This document shows positions 42,261 through 51,686 of a stretch of DNA of 64,000 nucleotides, one piece after another (positions within the stretch are counted from its first letter, which is position 1; each line of letters begins with the position of its first letter). Below the pieces are notes generated by a model. It worked only from the letters and a program-made list of their open reading frames with translations. It was not told the DNA's origin and made no database searches. A program made the translations under genes and the position numbers. The DNA lies in assembly GCA_019448385.1 (NCBI GenBank), contig JAGTXO010000027.1, forward strand, positions 186,001-250,000, in the 5' to 3' direction. Source of the DNA: Diacronema lutheri. Lineage: Eukaryota; Haptophyta; Pavlovophyceae; Pavlovales; Pavlovaceae.

Positions 42261-43598
42261 TCAGCGCTCGGCCTTGGCGCCCTCGAGCTCCCTCGCCTTT
42301 GCTGCCTTCTTGTCGGCGACGATCTGCGCGATCCGCGCCTCCTCGCTCAGTCGCTCGTTGAACCGCCCGCCCGACTTTCGGCCCTCGCGCACAAAGCCGA
42401 CCATGCCAAGGACGTTGTTCTTAAAGCCGGCGAAGAAGGACCTGGCGTGCGCGCGCGCGCGCGCAGAACCGGCAGGCCGACGCGGGCGGGGCGATGCTTG
42501 GCCGCGGGCGTGCGCCGGGCAGGCGGCGGGTGAAGGGGGGAGAGCGCACTTGCAGTACGGCGCGATAAGCGCTCCCCTGTACCCAAATCCCCCCCCCCCC
42601 CCTTCCCCCCCCCTTTCCCCCCCAAACCGTCCGCCACTCGCCAGAGGGCGCGCGCGCCCTCGCCTCGCTCGCCGACGTGCAGCGTCGACGCGCGAGCGCA
42701 CGCGGCGCAACGGCGCGGCGCGCGCGCGCGCGCCTGATAGAGAAGAAGCGGCTTGACTTTTTAGACTGCACCATCGTGCCGCGCACGTGCACGCGGTAGA
42801 CCTCGCCCTTGGAAAGTCCGGGCACGCGCGTCGAGCACGTCCGGATCCACTGGCCGTCCACCCGCACCTCGCACGTACCGCACTCACCCTTGCCACACTT
42901 GTATTTAATGAACTGGCCTGCCTGAGCCGCGACCTGCAGGCGCGCGCGCGCCGCGCGGGCCGAGCGCGGCCGGTCACGTCGGCGGACGCGCGCACGTCGA
43001 CCAATGACCGCCCCATGCAGCACGCACGCGCGGCAGGCAGCGTGCGCGCGCGCGGAGGTGCGACCTGGCAGGCGGGCGGTGCGGCGCGAGCGACGCGCAT
43101 ACGGCGCAGCCTACGAGCGCGCGCGCGGCGCACGCGCATCCGGCCCTCGGGCCGAGCGCGCGCGCGCGCCGCGCGCGCGCGTCGCGCGCGCGCGCGCTGC
43201 ATGCATGCGCCGCGCGCGCGCGCGCGCGGCGCACCTCGGAGAGTGGCTGGTTGGCCATCGCCATCGTCTTGAGCGTGTTGTTGCCCTGGACAAACTCGAC
43301 GGGGACGGTGCCAATCAGCCCCACCGCCTCAGCGCCCTTGTCCATCAGGCCGCCCGCCTTATCCGCGAGCGTCTGCGCCGGCTCGCGCGTACAAGCGCGC
43401 GCGCCGTGCGCGTGAGCGGGCGCGCACGCGCGGGGGAGCAGCGGGGCGGAGGGACGCGCGCGGCGTCATCGCGCGCACCTCGCGCTTGGACCAGTCCTTC
43501 ATCGTGACGGTGCGAGCATTCCAGCGCGCCGGCGCTGCACGCGGCGGCGGCGCGAAGCCGCACGCCAGCGCGAGCACTGCGGCGAACGTGCCGGCCAT
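42261..43598 (-). CDS. Plastid-type [2Fe-2S] ferredoxin-domain protein, 212 aa
   Basis: Exons 43598-43479, 43372-43235, 42933-42734 and 42441-42261 (213 codons, phases consistent). The N terminus is a bipartite-style leader (MAGTFAAVLALACGFAPPPR). The cluster motif is FIKYKCGKGECGTCEVRVDG...WIRTC with Cys99, Cys104, Cys107 and Cys119: C-x4-C-x2-C-x11-C. Plant-type ferredoxins have a much longer last spacing, so this belongs to a shorter ferredoxin-like group. The C-terminal part is helical and basic (RIAQIVADKKAAKARELE). The last intron uses a GC donor (AG then GCGCGC). It is divergent with protochlorophyllide reductase 91 bp away, suggesting coordinated plastid function. Confidence 0.85.
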
Positions 43599-43689
43599 AC
43601 CTACCCGTTACGACCGCGTGAGAAGAACGCGTTCGTAATTAGAGAAACAACGCCGCCTTCTCTCCGACACGCGGGGGCCGACATCGAGG
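43599..43689. promoter_or_regulatory. 91-bp divergent promoter between two plastid-protein genes
   Basis: Separates the [2Fe-2S] protein start (-, 43598) from the protochlorophyllide reductase start (+, 43690). Contains a small AT-richer core, gttcgtaattagagaaacaa. Both products have plastid leaders, so a shared light-responsive control is plausible but not shown. Confidence 0.5.
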
Positions 43690-45390
43690 ATGTCCCGCCT
43701 CGCGCTACTGCTCCTGCTCGCGGGCGCTCATGCGGTGGCGGGATTCAAGGGTATGGCGAACTGGAAGGTGCCGACCGTCGGCGACTACATGCGCCGGATG
43801 GAGGCCGAGAAGAAGTTTGGCTCCAAGAAGCTCGTCGTGATCACGGGCACGTCGTCGGGCCTCGGCCGCAAAACGGCGCGCGCGCTGCTGCGCACGGGCA
43901 AATACCACGTGGTCGGCGCGGTACGTGACCTGGAGAAGATGGAGACGATTGCCGAGATCGACGAGTTCGACCCCGCCTCCTTCACGCCTATGCACCTCGA
44001 GCTCAACTCGTTCGAGTCGGTGCGTGCGTTTTGCGACCAGCTGTACGACTTCAAGGGCGCGAAGCACGTCGACCGGCTGATCTGCAACGCGGCGGTGTAC
44101 CAGCCGTCGCTGCCGTACGCCAAGTGGTCGGTCGACGGGCACGAGCAGCAGATGCAGATCAATTACCTCTCCCACTTCCTCATGATCTCGAAGCTGATGC
44201 CCGACCTCGCCAAGGCGCCCGACCCGCGCGTGATCCTCGTCGGCTCCGTCACGGGCAACGACAACACTGTGGGCGGCGGCGGCGTGTACCCGATCGCTGA
44301 CTTGAAGGAGCTCGAGGGCCTCAAGGCCGGCGCGCGCAACCCCGTCTCGATGTTTGACGGTTACAACTTCATCGGCGCAAAGGCGTACAAGGACTCAAAG
44401 CTCTGCCTGATGATGCTCTCGAACACGCTGCACGACAAGTACCACAAGCAGACGGGCATCGCCTTCTCGTCCATCTACCCGGGATGCATCGCCGAGTCGC
44501 CGCTCTTCCGCGAGAAGCGCCCGTGGTTCCGCAAGTACTTCCCCATCTTCATGAAGTACATCACTGGCGGGTTTGTCGGCGAGGAGGAGGCAGGCATGCG
44601 CCTCTTCCAGGTCGCGCACGACCCGCGCTGCTCAAAGTCGGGCGTGTACTGGTCGTGGAACGGCGGGCCGCGCGAGGGGCGCGGCGAGGCCGCGCTCGAG
44701 CAGGACGGCCAGATCCTCGGCGGCGGCGGCGCAGGCGGCGGCTGGGACTCGATCTACGAGAACGACCAATCCGATAAGGTGCTCAACCCGGAGACGGCGC
44801 AGACCCTCTTCAAATACTCGTCGGTCATCACCGGCGCGGAGTGGCCGCCGGCCAACCAGCCAAAGTCGCCGTGCCCGACGCTCAAGCTCGTCGGCGCCAT
44901 GACCTCCATGGCAAACCGGCGCGAGGAGCTCAAGCGCATGCAGCCCGCGCCCGGCATGGTCGGCGGCGGCCTCGCGGTCGGCAAGTCGGCGGTGACCGTC
45001 GCGGACACGATCGTCCTCGGCACCGCCAGCCGCGTCGTCAAGCTCGCGCAGAACCGGCTGCTCGGCGAGCTACCCGTGACCGCGCTGACGGGCTCGCTGC
45101 AGGCCGACGCGCCGAGCGCGCCCAAGCCGCAGCGCAAGGGCCTGCTCCGCCGCCTCCGCCTCCGCCGCGCCGCGCCGGCCGAGCCGACGGCATTGGCGCC
45201 GGCGCCGGCCGCACCTCGCGCGGACGCCACGCCGCACGCGCCCGATGACGCTGCGCCGGCGGCCGCGCCGAGTGACGCGACGGCGGAGGCGGAGGCGGAG
45301 GCGCTCGTGCAGATTGAGTCGCGCATCATGGGCGTGATTGGCGAGTACAACGCGACGTCGGCCGGCCAGCGCGAACGCGTCTCCGCCTGA
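43690..45390 (+). CDS. POR: Light-dependent protochlorophyllide oxidoreductase, C-terminally extended, 566 aa
   Basis: Intronless. Signal peptide at residues 1-18 (LALLLLLAGAHAVAG), cleaved before GFKGM in the manner of secondary-plastid leaders. The reductase core is clear: LVVITGTSSGLGRKTARALL (52-59 cofactor loop), NAAVYQP, GSVTGND, the catalytic pair Tyr233/Lys237 in GAKAYKDSKLCLMML, SIYPGCIAESPLFREKRPWF, FMKYITGGFVGEEEAG and RLFQVAHDPRC. It reduces protochlorophyllide to chlorophyllide with NADPH and light in the plastid. The core ends near residue 420. A tail of about 140 residues follows, with a basic patch (RKGLLRRLRLRRA) and an acidic Ala-rich end. Usual enzymes lack this tail. Confidence 0.95.
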   Translation: MSRLALLLLLAGAHAVAGFKGMANWKVPTVGDYMRRMEAEKKFGSKKLVVITGTSSGLGRKTARALLRTGKYHVVGAVRDLEKMETIAEIDEFDPASFTPMHLELNSFESVRAFCDQLYDFKGAKHVDRLICNAAVYQPSLPYAKWSVDGHEQQMQINYLSHFLMISKLMPDLAKAPDPRVILVGSVTGNDNTVGGGGVYPIADLKELEGLKAGARNPVSMFDGYNFIGAKAYKDSKLCLMMLSNTLHDKYHKQTGIAFSSIYPGCIAESPLFREKRPWFRKYFPIFMKYITGGFVGEEEAGMRLFQVAHDPRCSKSGVYWSWNGGPREGRGEAALEQDGQILGGGGAGGGWDSIYENDQSDKVLNPETAQTLFKYSSVITGAEWPPANQPKSPCPTLKLVGAMTSMANRREELKRMQPAPGMVGGGLAVGKSAVTVADTIVLGTASRVVKLAQNRLLGELPVTALTGSLQADAPSAPKPQRKGLLRRLRLRRAAPAEPTALAPAPAAPRADATPHAPDDAAPAAAPSDATAEAEAEALVQIESRIMGVIGEYNATSAGQRERVSA

Positions 45391-46060
45391 GCCTCGCCCG
45401 CTCCTCGCCGACCGGCGCGCCGACGCCAGCGCGGCCGCCACGGCGGCAGCGGCTGCGGCCGGCCGCTCGAGCAGCCGCGCGCGCGTGCCTCTACTGCCTC
45501 AGCGCGTGGCGTCCCGGTGCCCTCGCCGTGCCGCCACTGCCACTGTCCGACCGACCGACAACAAATCCGCACTCACGCCGCTGGCGCTGTACGCGCCGCG
45601 GCTGCAGTCATGCACATCGTTTCCCACCCCCGGACCTTGCACCGGCATTCGAACCGACGGCCCTCAGGGGGGTTTCCCCCCACTCGGTGGGTTGGTTGTA
45701 GATATTGAAGCGCTGTCGAGTCTTAAGGGCAGTATATAGGGCGCGGTCCGGGCTGGTCCGGCCAGTGTAAGGCTGAGAGTACGACCCGGGTCGTACAATC
45801 AAGGGTTAAAAGCCAGCCAATGAGCGCTCGAGGGGTCGGGGCGAGGCTTATGACGAGCCTAGGACCGAGACACCCTCCTGACCGGCCGATTTGGAGTAGA
45901 ATTCGGGGTCGAGCGGGCGCGGCGGACGGAGGGCCCGAGCCGGGCCGACGGAGGGTCCGACCCCGGAATGCGGGCGACCGGAAGGGCTTGGGTGATTTAC
46001 GCCTAGTAGAATAGAATGGCGGATTCCGGGGGGGCTCGCAACTGGCATCGCGCAAGCTGA
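45391..46060. other. Non-coding stretch with palindrome and possible tRNA-like segment
   Basis: Downstream of the reductase. Codon-like structure stops and composition falls. A perfect 18-bp palindrome lies at 45779-45796 (gtacgacccgggtcgtac), and a TATA-like agtatatagg at 45,731. On the minus strand an A-box-like accgagtgggg and a B-box-like ggttcgaatgcc (about 45,646-45,690) are spaced roughly as in pol III genes. The arms do not fold into a full tRNA. This may be a SINE head or chance. Confidence 0.35.
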
Positions 46061-46349
46061 GGCCCCCTGACTGACCGGACCGCGCCGAGTGCGCGTGCAC
46101 CCCGTGGAGGGCGCGGCCAGTCGGACACTCTTCGCGACTGAGCTCGCCGCGGCATACCGTGCGCTGCGCCGGCGCGCTACTTGCCGTTGGCCGAGCTGCG
46201 GGTGTTGCGCACCGCCGTGTTGCGCAGCCAGCGGCTGGATGCGCCGGTGGCCGGAACCTTGGCGCGCTTTGGCTAAGCGACCTCGGCCTGCACAGACTCG
46301 AACGCGTGCGTAAACTCGAGGCGTTGCAGGTGGCGAGCACGTGAGTTCG

Positions 46350-46450
46350 CGTAGGAGGTCTTGTACTCGGTGGCCTGACTGTCGACCGACGAGAGCTTGG
46401 GCGAGTTCGGCGGCACGTTGGCTCACTTGGGCTCGGTGCGCGGCTCTGCC

Positions 46451-46483
<33 letters not shown>

Positions 46484-47430
46484 CTTCGGACTCGCTGCCC
46501 GGCTCTGCCTGTGCGGGCGCGATGCACTCGGACTCGATGCCCGGCTCTGCCTTCGTGGGCGCGGTCGCGGGCACGGGCGCGCCCTCGACCCCGTCGCGGT
46601 TGAAGACATCGAACTCGACGCACACGCCGTGGTCCTTGAAGTCGGTGGCCTCGCTGTCGTTCGCGTAAGCCTCGGGCGAACTCGCAACGAGCGACGACAT
46701 CTCGGCGTGGAGCCAGCACATCTCATGCTGCACCGCGTGTTCAGGTTCTCGAGCGCTCCGTTGAAAGAGTCACTCTCACCGAGGCGCTCGCTGCATTACA
46801 CCAGATAGCCATCGAGCTTGTGAGCGTGCTCGTGCGCCCGTGCGAGGTCCTTGGAGAGCGCGTCGGCGCGCGCGCACATGCCGTCGCATGACTTGGCCGG
46901 TGTCATGCTGTGCTTCCAAGGCCTGGTGCTCGGCGTTGAGCGTGTCGTGATCCTCGCGAACGAGCTGCAACCAGCTGCAGCAGCCGCGCGACGCCGCTGT
47001 CGCCGACGATGCGCTGGAGCATGTGGCCCATGAGGTGTGCGCGGCACGTGGCGAGCGCCACATTTTTGCGCAGCAGCGCGAGGATCCGGGCGCCGCGGAC
47101 GAGCCGGCCCATGCACTTGAGCGCGTAGATTCGGCCGCACATGCACGCGCCGACGACCGAGTCGGCGGGCCCGCCGTCGAGCCAAAAGTTGGCCTCGGCC
47201 GCATCGCGGCGGCGGGCGACGCGCTGAAGGATGCGCACGCGGTAGTGCCGGTCGACGAGCAGCTCGTCGCCGAAGATCTCGTCGGGCAGCAGCTCGGAGA
47301 CGTTCTGGGGGTACATGCTGTGCGAGCGTGCACGCGACGAGATCTCGTCGGGCGTGCCGTCCGTTCGTTCAGAGCAGAGCGCGTCGGACCGGCAGACAGA
47401 CGATGCAGCGCGCGAAGGCACCTGCGGCGC
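46350..47430 (-). pseudogene. Broken coding region, unknown family
   Basis: Protein-like segments on the minus strand fall in successive different frames: ELLPDEIFGDELLVDRHYRV, MGRLVRGARILALLRKNVAL, REDHDTLNAEHQALEAQHD, ARADALSKDLARAHEHAHKL, and WLHAEMSSLVASSPEAYAND with an acidic Pro-rich end (AEPGIESE, AEPGSESE). Only some of the frame changes could be introns, since good splice sites are lacking, so I read this as a decayed gene with several breaks. The later part is coiled-coil in character. Family and origin are unknown. Confidence 0.4.
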
Positions 47431-47734
47431 GCGGCGTGGCCTCGCGTGCCGTCACGAAGCCGCCTGCGCGCACTGCGGAGGCGGCGAGCGCGACGAGGGC
47501 GGGCGCGGACGAGGTGCTGAGCGGCGTCACGTACGCGCCCTCGCTCGCCGAGCTCGACGCCGCGGCGCTGACGATGCGCGCGGCGTACCACACCGACCGC
47601 CCCTGAGACGATGCGCGGCGCCCGCGGAGGACTGGTCCGTTGGCGCGCAAACCGTGGGCGAAAGGGCGCGAAGCCAACGGCCGTCCGCGCACGTTCAAAC
47701 GCGCGCATACGGGTGGCATCCTCCCACCTTCGGC

Positions 47735-48047
47735 GCCGCTTTCCAAAAGGGTGTAGGGTGTAGGGTGTAGGATGCAAAACAAGCCCTCCCCACATTTGGG
47801 CCCGACGTCATTCCTTCTTCGAAGCCGTGACGTTACTCACATACGAGTACCTTTACTTAGTGTAGGATGGATCTATTCTCTAAGTATTTGCATAGTGTAG
47901 GGTGTAGGATACGTACGGTTATGAAAGTCCCATAGGGGGGAGAAGGAATGACGCTGTGACGAAAGAAGGAATGACGTCGGGCCCAAATGTGGGGAGGGCT
48001 TGGTTTGCATCCTACACCCTACACCCTACACCCTTTTAGAAAGCGGC
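47735..48047. mobile_element. MITE-like element with about 80-100-bp terminal inverted repeats
   Basis: Left arm about 47,735-47,824 and right arm about 47,960-48,047 are near-identical reverse complements. They begin gccgctttc(c/t)aaaa, run through three tandem gggtgta units into ggatgca, then agccctccccacatttgggc and gacgtcattccttctt. I see about one mismatch in the central 70 bp. The core of about 130 bp is AT-richer with extra gtgtagg copies and has no ORF. The terminal gggtgta repeats and lack of coding point to a non-autonomous DNA transposon, recently inserted. A target duplication is not clear (perhaps ggc). Confidence 0.75.
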
Positions 48048-48182
48048 GGCGCCTCGGAGCATGGCGGCTCGACAGCATGGCGCCTCGACAGCATGGCGTC
48101 GTCCAGCGTCACGCCGCGTCGTGGTCCTGCCGCTCCTCCGTGGCGCACGGATGGCGCTCCTCCGTGACGCAGCCGAACGACG

Positions 48183-50294
48183 CCGCGGCGTCACGGCCCG
48201 GGCGCAGTCGCCATCCTGGACGCCACGGATGGCGAACCGGTCGACGAGATCCGGCACGAGGACGTCTGCGCCATCGCCACGCAGCTCGACTGCGTCTACA
48301 CGGGGCTCACGGGCTCGATGTTTGGCACCAAGTGGAACGTGTGCGGGGTCATGCTCCCGAAGCGCGCCGAGCAGCGGCCGCAGCCCGGCTCGGACGCCTT
48401 CGCCTCGTACAGCGTGGCCGCCTGGGCCGACACGTTCGACTCCACGGGGCTGTACGTGCCCGACGAGCGCGAGCGCGCGGCGGCGCTCGCGGCGGTGGCC
48501 GGTCTGCGCACGGCGCGCGCGCCGGCCGGGCCGGGCGGGCGCGAGCTCGCGCGCGCGCAGGGCTACGATCGCGCCGAGCAGGCTGCGAGCGCGGCGGCGG
48601 CGCGCGCGGCGATGGCCGAGACCGGCCAGCAGCGCGCGCTCCACGGCGCGGTCGTCGACTCGGCGCTGCGCGGCGTGGGCGACCGGCTGCACTTTTGCGA
48701 CGCGCCGGGCGGCACGGGCAAGACGTTCGTCGAGCGCGCCATCATCGCCGCCGTGCGCGCGGATGGGCACGCGGTCGTCGTGTGCGCGTCCTCGGGCGTC
48801 GCCGCCACGCTGCTGCCCGACGGCCGCACCTTCCACTCGACCTTCAAGGTGCCCGTCGGCGCCGACTCGGACGGGCAAGCCGTTCAATGGCGTGCCGCGC
48901 TCCGAGCGCGGGCGCTCCGTGGCCGCCGCGGCGAATGATCGTGGGGGACGAGGCGCCGATGCAGAAGCGGGGCCGCCTCGACTCGCTCGATCGGTGTTTG
49001 CGCGACGTGACGGGCGTCGACGAGCGCTTCGGCGGCAAGACGTTGCTGCTCGCCGGCGACTTTTGCCAGTGCTTGCCGGTGGTGCGGCGCGGCTCGCGCG
49101 CGCAGATCGTGCGCTCCTGCCTCGAGTACTCGGCATCGTGGCAGCACGATCGGCCGTACGCCTTGGTCGAGAACTCTCGCGCCTCGAACGCGGCGCGCGA
49201 CACGGGCGACGCGCTCGGCGCGGGCGAGTGGGCGAAGCTGCCGCGCAGCCTCGGCGACGGCGCCTTTCCCGCGGCGGTGCCGCCTGCGGGGGCCATGCCC
49301 GGCGCATTCCCGCTCGATCCCGTGCAGCTGCCCGAGGCGTCTCGGCCTACCCGGCGGAGCTCGTAGCCACTCGCCTCCTCTCGCTCGGCGAGGGGCTGTG
49401 CAGCGGCACGCGGCTGGTCGTGCGCGGCGTGCGCGCCGGCGGCCGGCTGCTCGAGTGCGCGCGCCCCGGCGCGGCCGCCGGGCGCGACAGCACCGTGCTC
49501 ATCGCGCGCATCGACCACCACTCGCCCGACGAGGGCACGTTCGCGTTTGCATGGCTGCACCGCCAGTTCCCGGTGCGGCCGGCGTAACAAGGCGCAGGGT
49601 CAAGCGCTCGGGTGCGCGGGCGTGTGGCTCGCCGAGCCGTGCTTCACGCACGGCCAGCTCTACGTGGCCGCTTCGCGCGTCGGGCACGCGTCGCGCATCC
49701 GCTTTGCGCTTGGCCCGGACCATGTGACGCGCACCGTCGTCTTCCAAGAGGTGCTCCGCGCGGTCAGCGGTGGCGAGGCGGCGGCGGCGGCGGCGGCATT
49801 CGCCGCGGCCGCCGTCGCCGCCGCGCGCGAATGCGCGGCGGCGGCGCGCGGTGGCGGCGGGCGCGGCGGGCGCGGCTCGGACGGCGCGCGCGGCGCCGGC
49901 GGCGGGCGGCGCGCTGGCGGCGGGCGCGACGCCGGCGCGCGGTGCTGCCCAGCACCCGCCGGCGCGACGCCCGTCGCGCCGCTCGCGGCCGACACGCAGC
50001 CGGCGGGTGCTCGCCAACACCGCGCGCCGCGCGACTGGCCCGCGTACCTGCGCGCCCTTCTAGGGCGCGCAGGGCGGCGCCAATGCGGCCGGCAAGCAGG
50101 GGCCTCAAGCCGGCGCGCTGCCCGACGCCGCGTGGGTCGCCGCCGCGCGCGTGCCGTCGGCGCTGCCGCCGTCCGGCGTCGCGCTCGCGCCGCTGCCGCA
50201 ACCTCAGCCGCCGCCGCCGCCGCCGCCTGCCGGCAAGCAGGGCAAGCGCGCAGCGGCGGCGACGGCGGTGCGCGGCCCGGCGAGCAAGCGGTAG
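48183..50294 (+). CDS. PIF1-like DNA helicase, damaged
   Basis: Recognisable helicase blocks lie in order: FCDAPGGTGKTFVERAIIAA (Walker A), AVVVCASSGVAATLLPDGRT, FHSTFKVP, MIVGDEAPMQKR (Walker B), GKTLLLAGDFCQCLPVVRRG, SRAQIVRSCLEYSASW, TRLLSLGEGLCSGTRLVVRG, and the final NKAQGQALGCAGVWLAEPCF then THGQLYVAASRVGHASRIRF. This is the PIF1 family as found in host PIF1 and in Helitron-type and other elements. The blocks fall in more than one frame; introns may explain some changes but at least two look like real breaks. The C-terminal tail is Ala/Gly- and Pro-rich, with stop at about 50,294. No Rep-type HUH motif was found upstream, so Helitron membership is unproven. Confidence 0.65.
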
Positions 50295-51686
50295 CGGTGC
50301 CGCCGAGCCGGGGGCGGGCTCCGTGGGCGACGCGGCTTGGCCCGCCACTCGCACCACTCGCGCCGGGCGCGCACAACGCGCCGTGGTCCGCTGCGTGGCC
50401 GAGCGAAAATGCGGTCCTGGCACGCCATGCGGGAGAGGCCGTACAGCGCGTGAGCTTGGGCCCGTGATTTATTACTCATGGATTTATTACTCATGCCATG
50501 GCGTCGCGCCACGATTACGCCCGTGGCCCCGGCCGCCAGCCTCGCGCCGCTACGCCGTGTCGTCGCGGCCGGCGCACACAGCGAACTGTGTGTCCGCGGC
50601 ACATGCCCGGCTGCTCGCGAGCTGCAAGCTTGCCGAACTGCTCGCGCTAAAATGGCGCGTTGCGGGCGTGCCCGCGCACCGCGCGTATGTTCCGCGCGTT
50701 CCAGGCGCGCCGCGCCGCGCGCCGAAGCGGCGCGCGGCGCACGTGCGGCCGCGAGCCGAAGAGGGGCCGGCGCGACCGGCCGCGAGGCAGACGCAGACGC
50801 TCGGCGTGCCGGTCGACGCGTCGTCCAAATCCGCGTCGGGCGGATGCGCGCCTAGGCCGGCGCTGCGTGCAATCGGCGCGGGTCGCCGCCGCATGACGAA
50901 GCATGCTTCCATCCGGTGCTCGGCCACGCGCTCGGGCGTAACGTTCGCGCCTGTTCGGCCGAGGCGCACTCGCCGTCCCCTCGCGCCGGCAATGCGCGTG
51001 CGTGCCAGCACGCCGGCAGCGGAGGATGCCACGGCAGCGGCGAGCGGGTCCCCGCCGGTGTGCCGCTCGGCGCCCCGTCACGCGCAACGCGCGCGCCGCC
51101 CGCTGAACGCGCACAATTGCCTGGGCAAGATCGTCCCGCGCTCACGCCGCCGTCGCATCGTTCCATGCATGGCGCCCGGCTCGTCCGTACCGCTTTCGGG
51201 CAGTGCCGCGACGCCCTTTTTCAAAGGCGGGTGCCGCGCTGATTCGTCATCGGCCACCATCCATCTGGCCCTCTAAAGCCGGTTTGCGCGTGGGCGCCCG
51301 TCCGGTGCGAGAAGCGGCTCGCGTCCTCGCGCGGGGCGCCTCCGCGCCAGGCGCCCGGCGCGCGCTCGTCTTGCCGCGCCACCACGCTGATCTGCGCCCA
51401 ACCCTCGCTCGCCTATTCCCCCGTCGTTTCTGCTGCGTAGCCCGCAACAGCGCGCGCATGACGCGTGCACGGCGCAGCGCCTGGAGCAACTTCCGAGTCG
51501 TCGGCCGGCAGCCTGTGGGGGGCGCGTTCATCGGCCCGATGTGGCCGGTGAGAGTGCCCGACGTGCCGCGTGGTGAGCGCCTGCACGGCTCGCCGGGTTC
51601 GGCGCGTTCCCAGTCGGCCTCTCTCCGACCCGCCGTAAACCTTGCGTGCGCACCCCGCACACCCGGCGCTGCGCGGCGCGGCGCAG
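50295..51686. other. Gap of 1.4 kb before the giant gene
   Basis: No domain is recognisable. The opening 200 bp has a duplicated tgatttattactcatg (about 50,465-50,498). The stretch likely holds the promoter and perhaps an unplaced first exon of the giant gene. The protease frame is open back to about 51,203, with ATGs at 51,458 and 51,539, so an intronless start is also possible. Confidence 0.4.

Noticed and set aside
45640-45700. tRNA gene on the minus strand
   Set aside because: A- and B-box-like words are present, but the T stem pairs poorly, no anticodon arm or acceptor stem can be drawn, and the length is too short.
47745-48040. Telomeric repeats
   Set aside because: gggtgta is present only three times at each end of an inverted-repeat element; it is not a plant or animal telomere unit and does not form an array.
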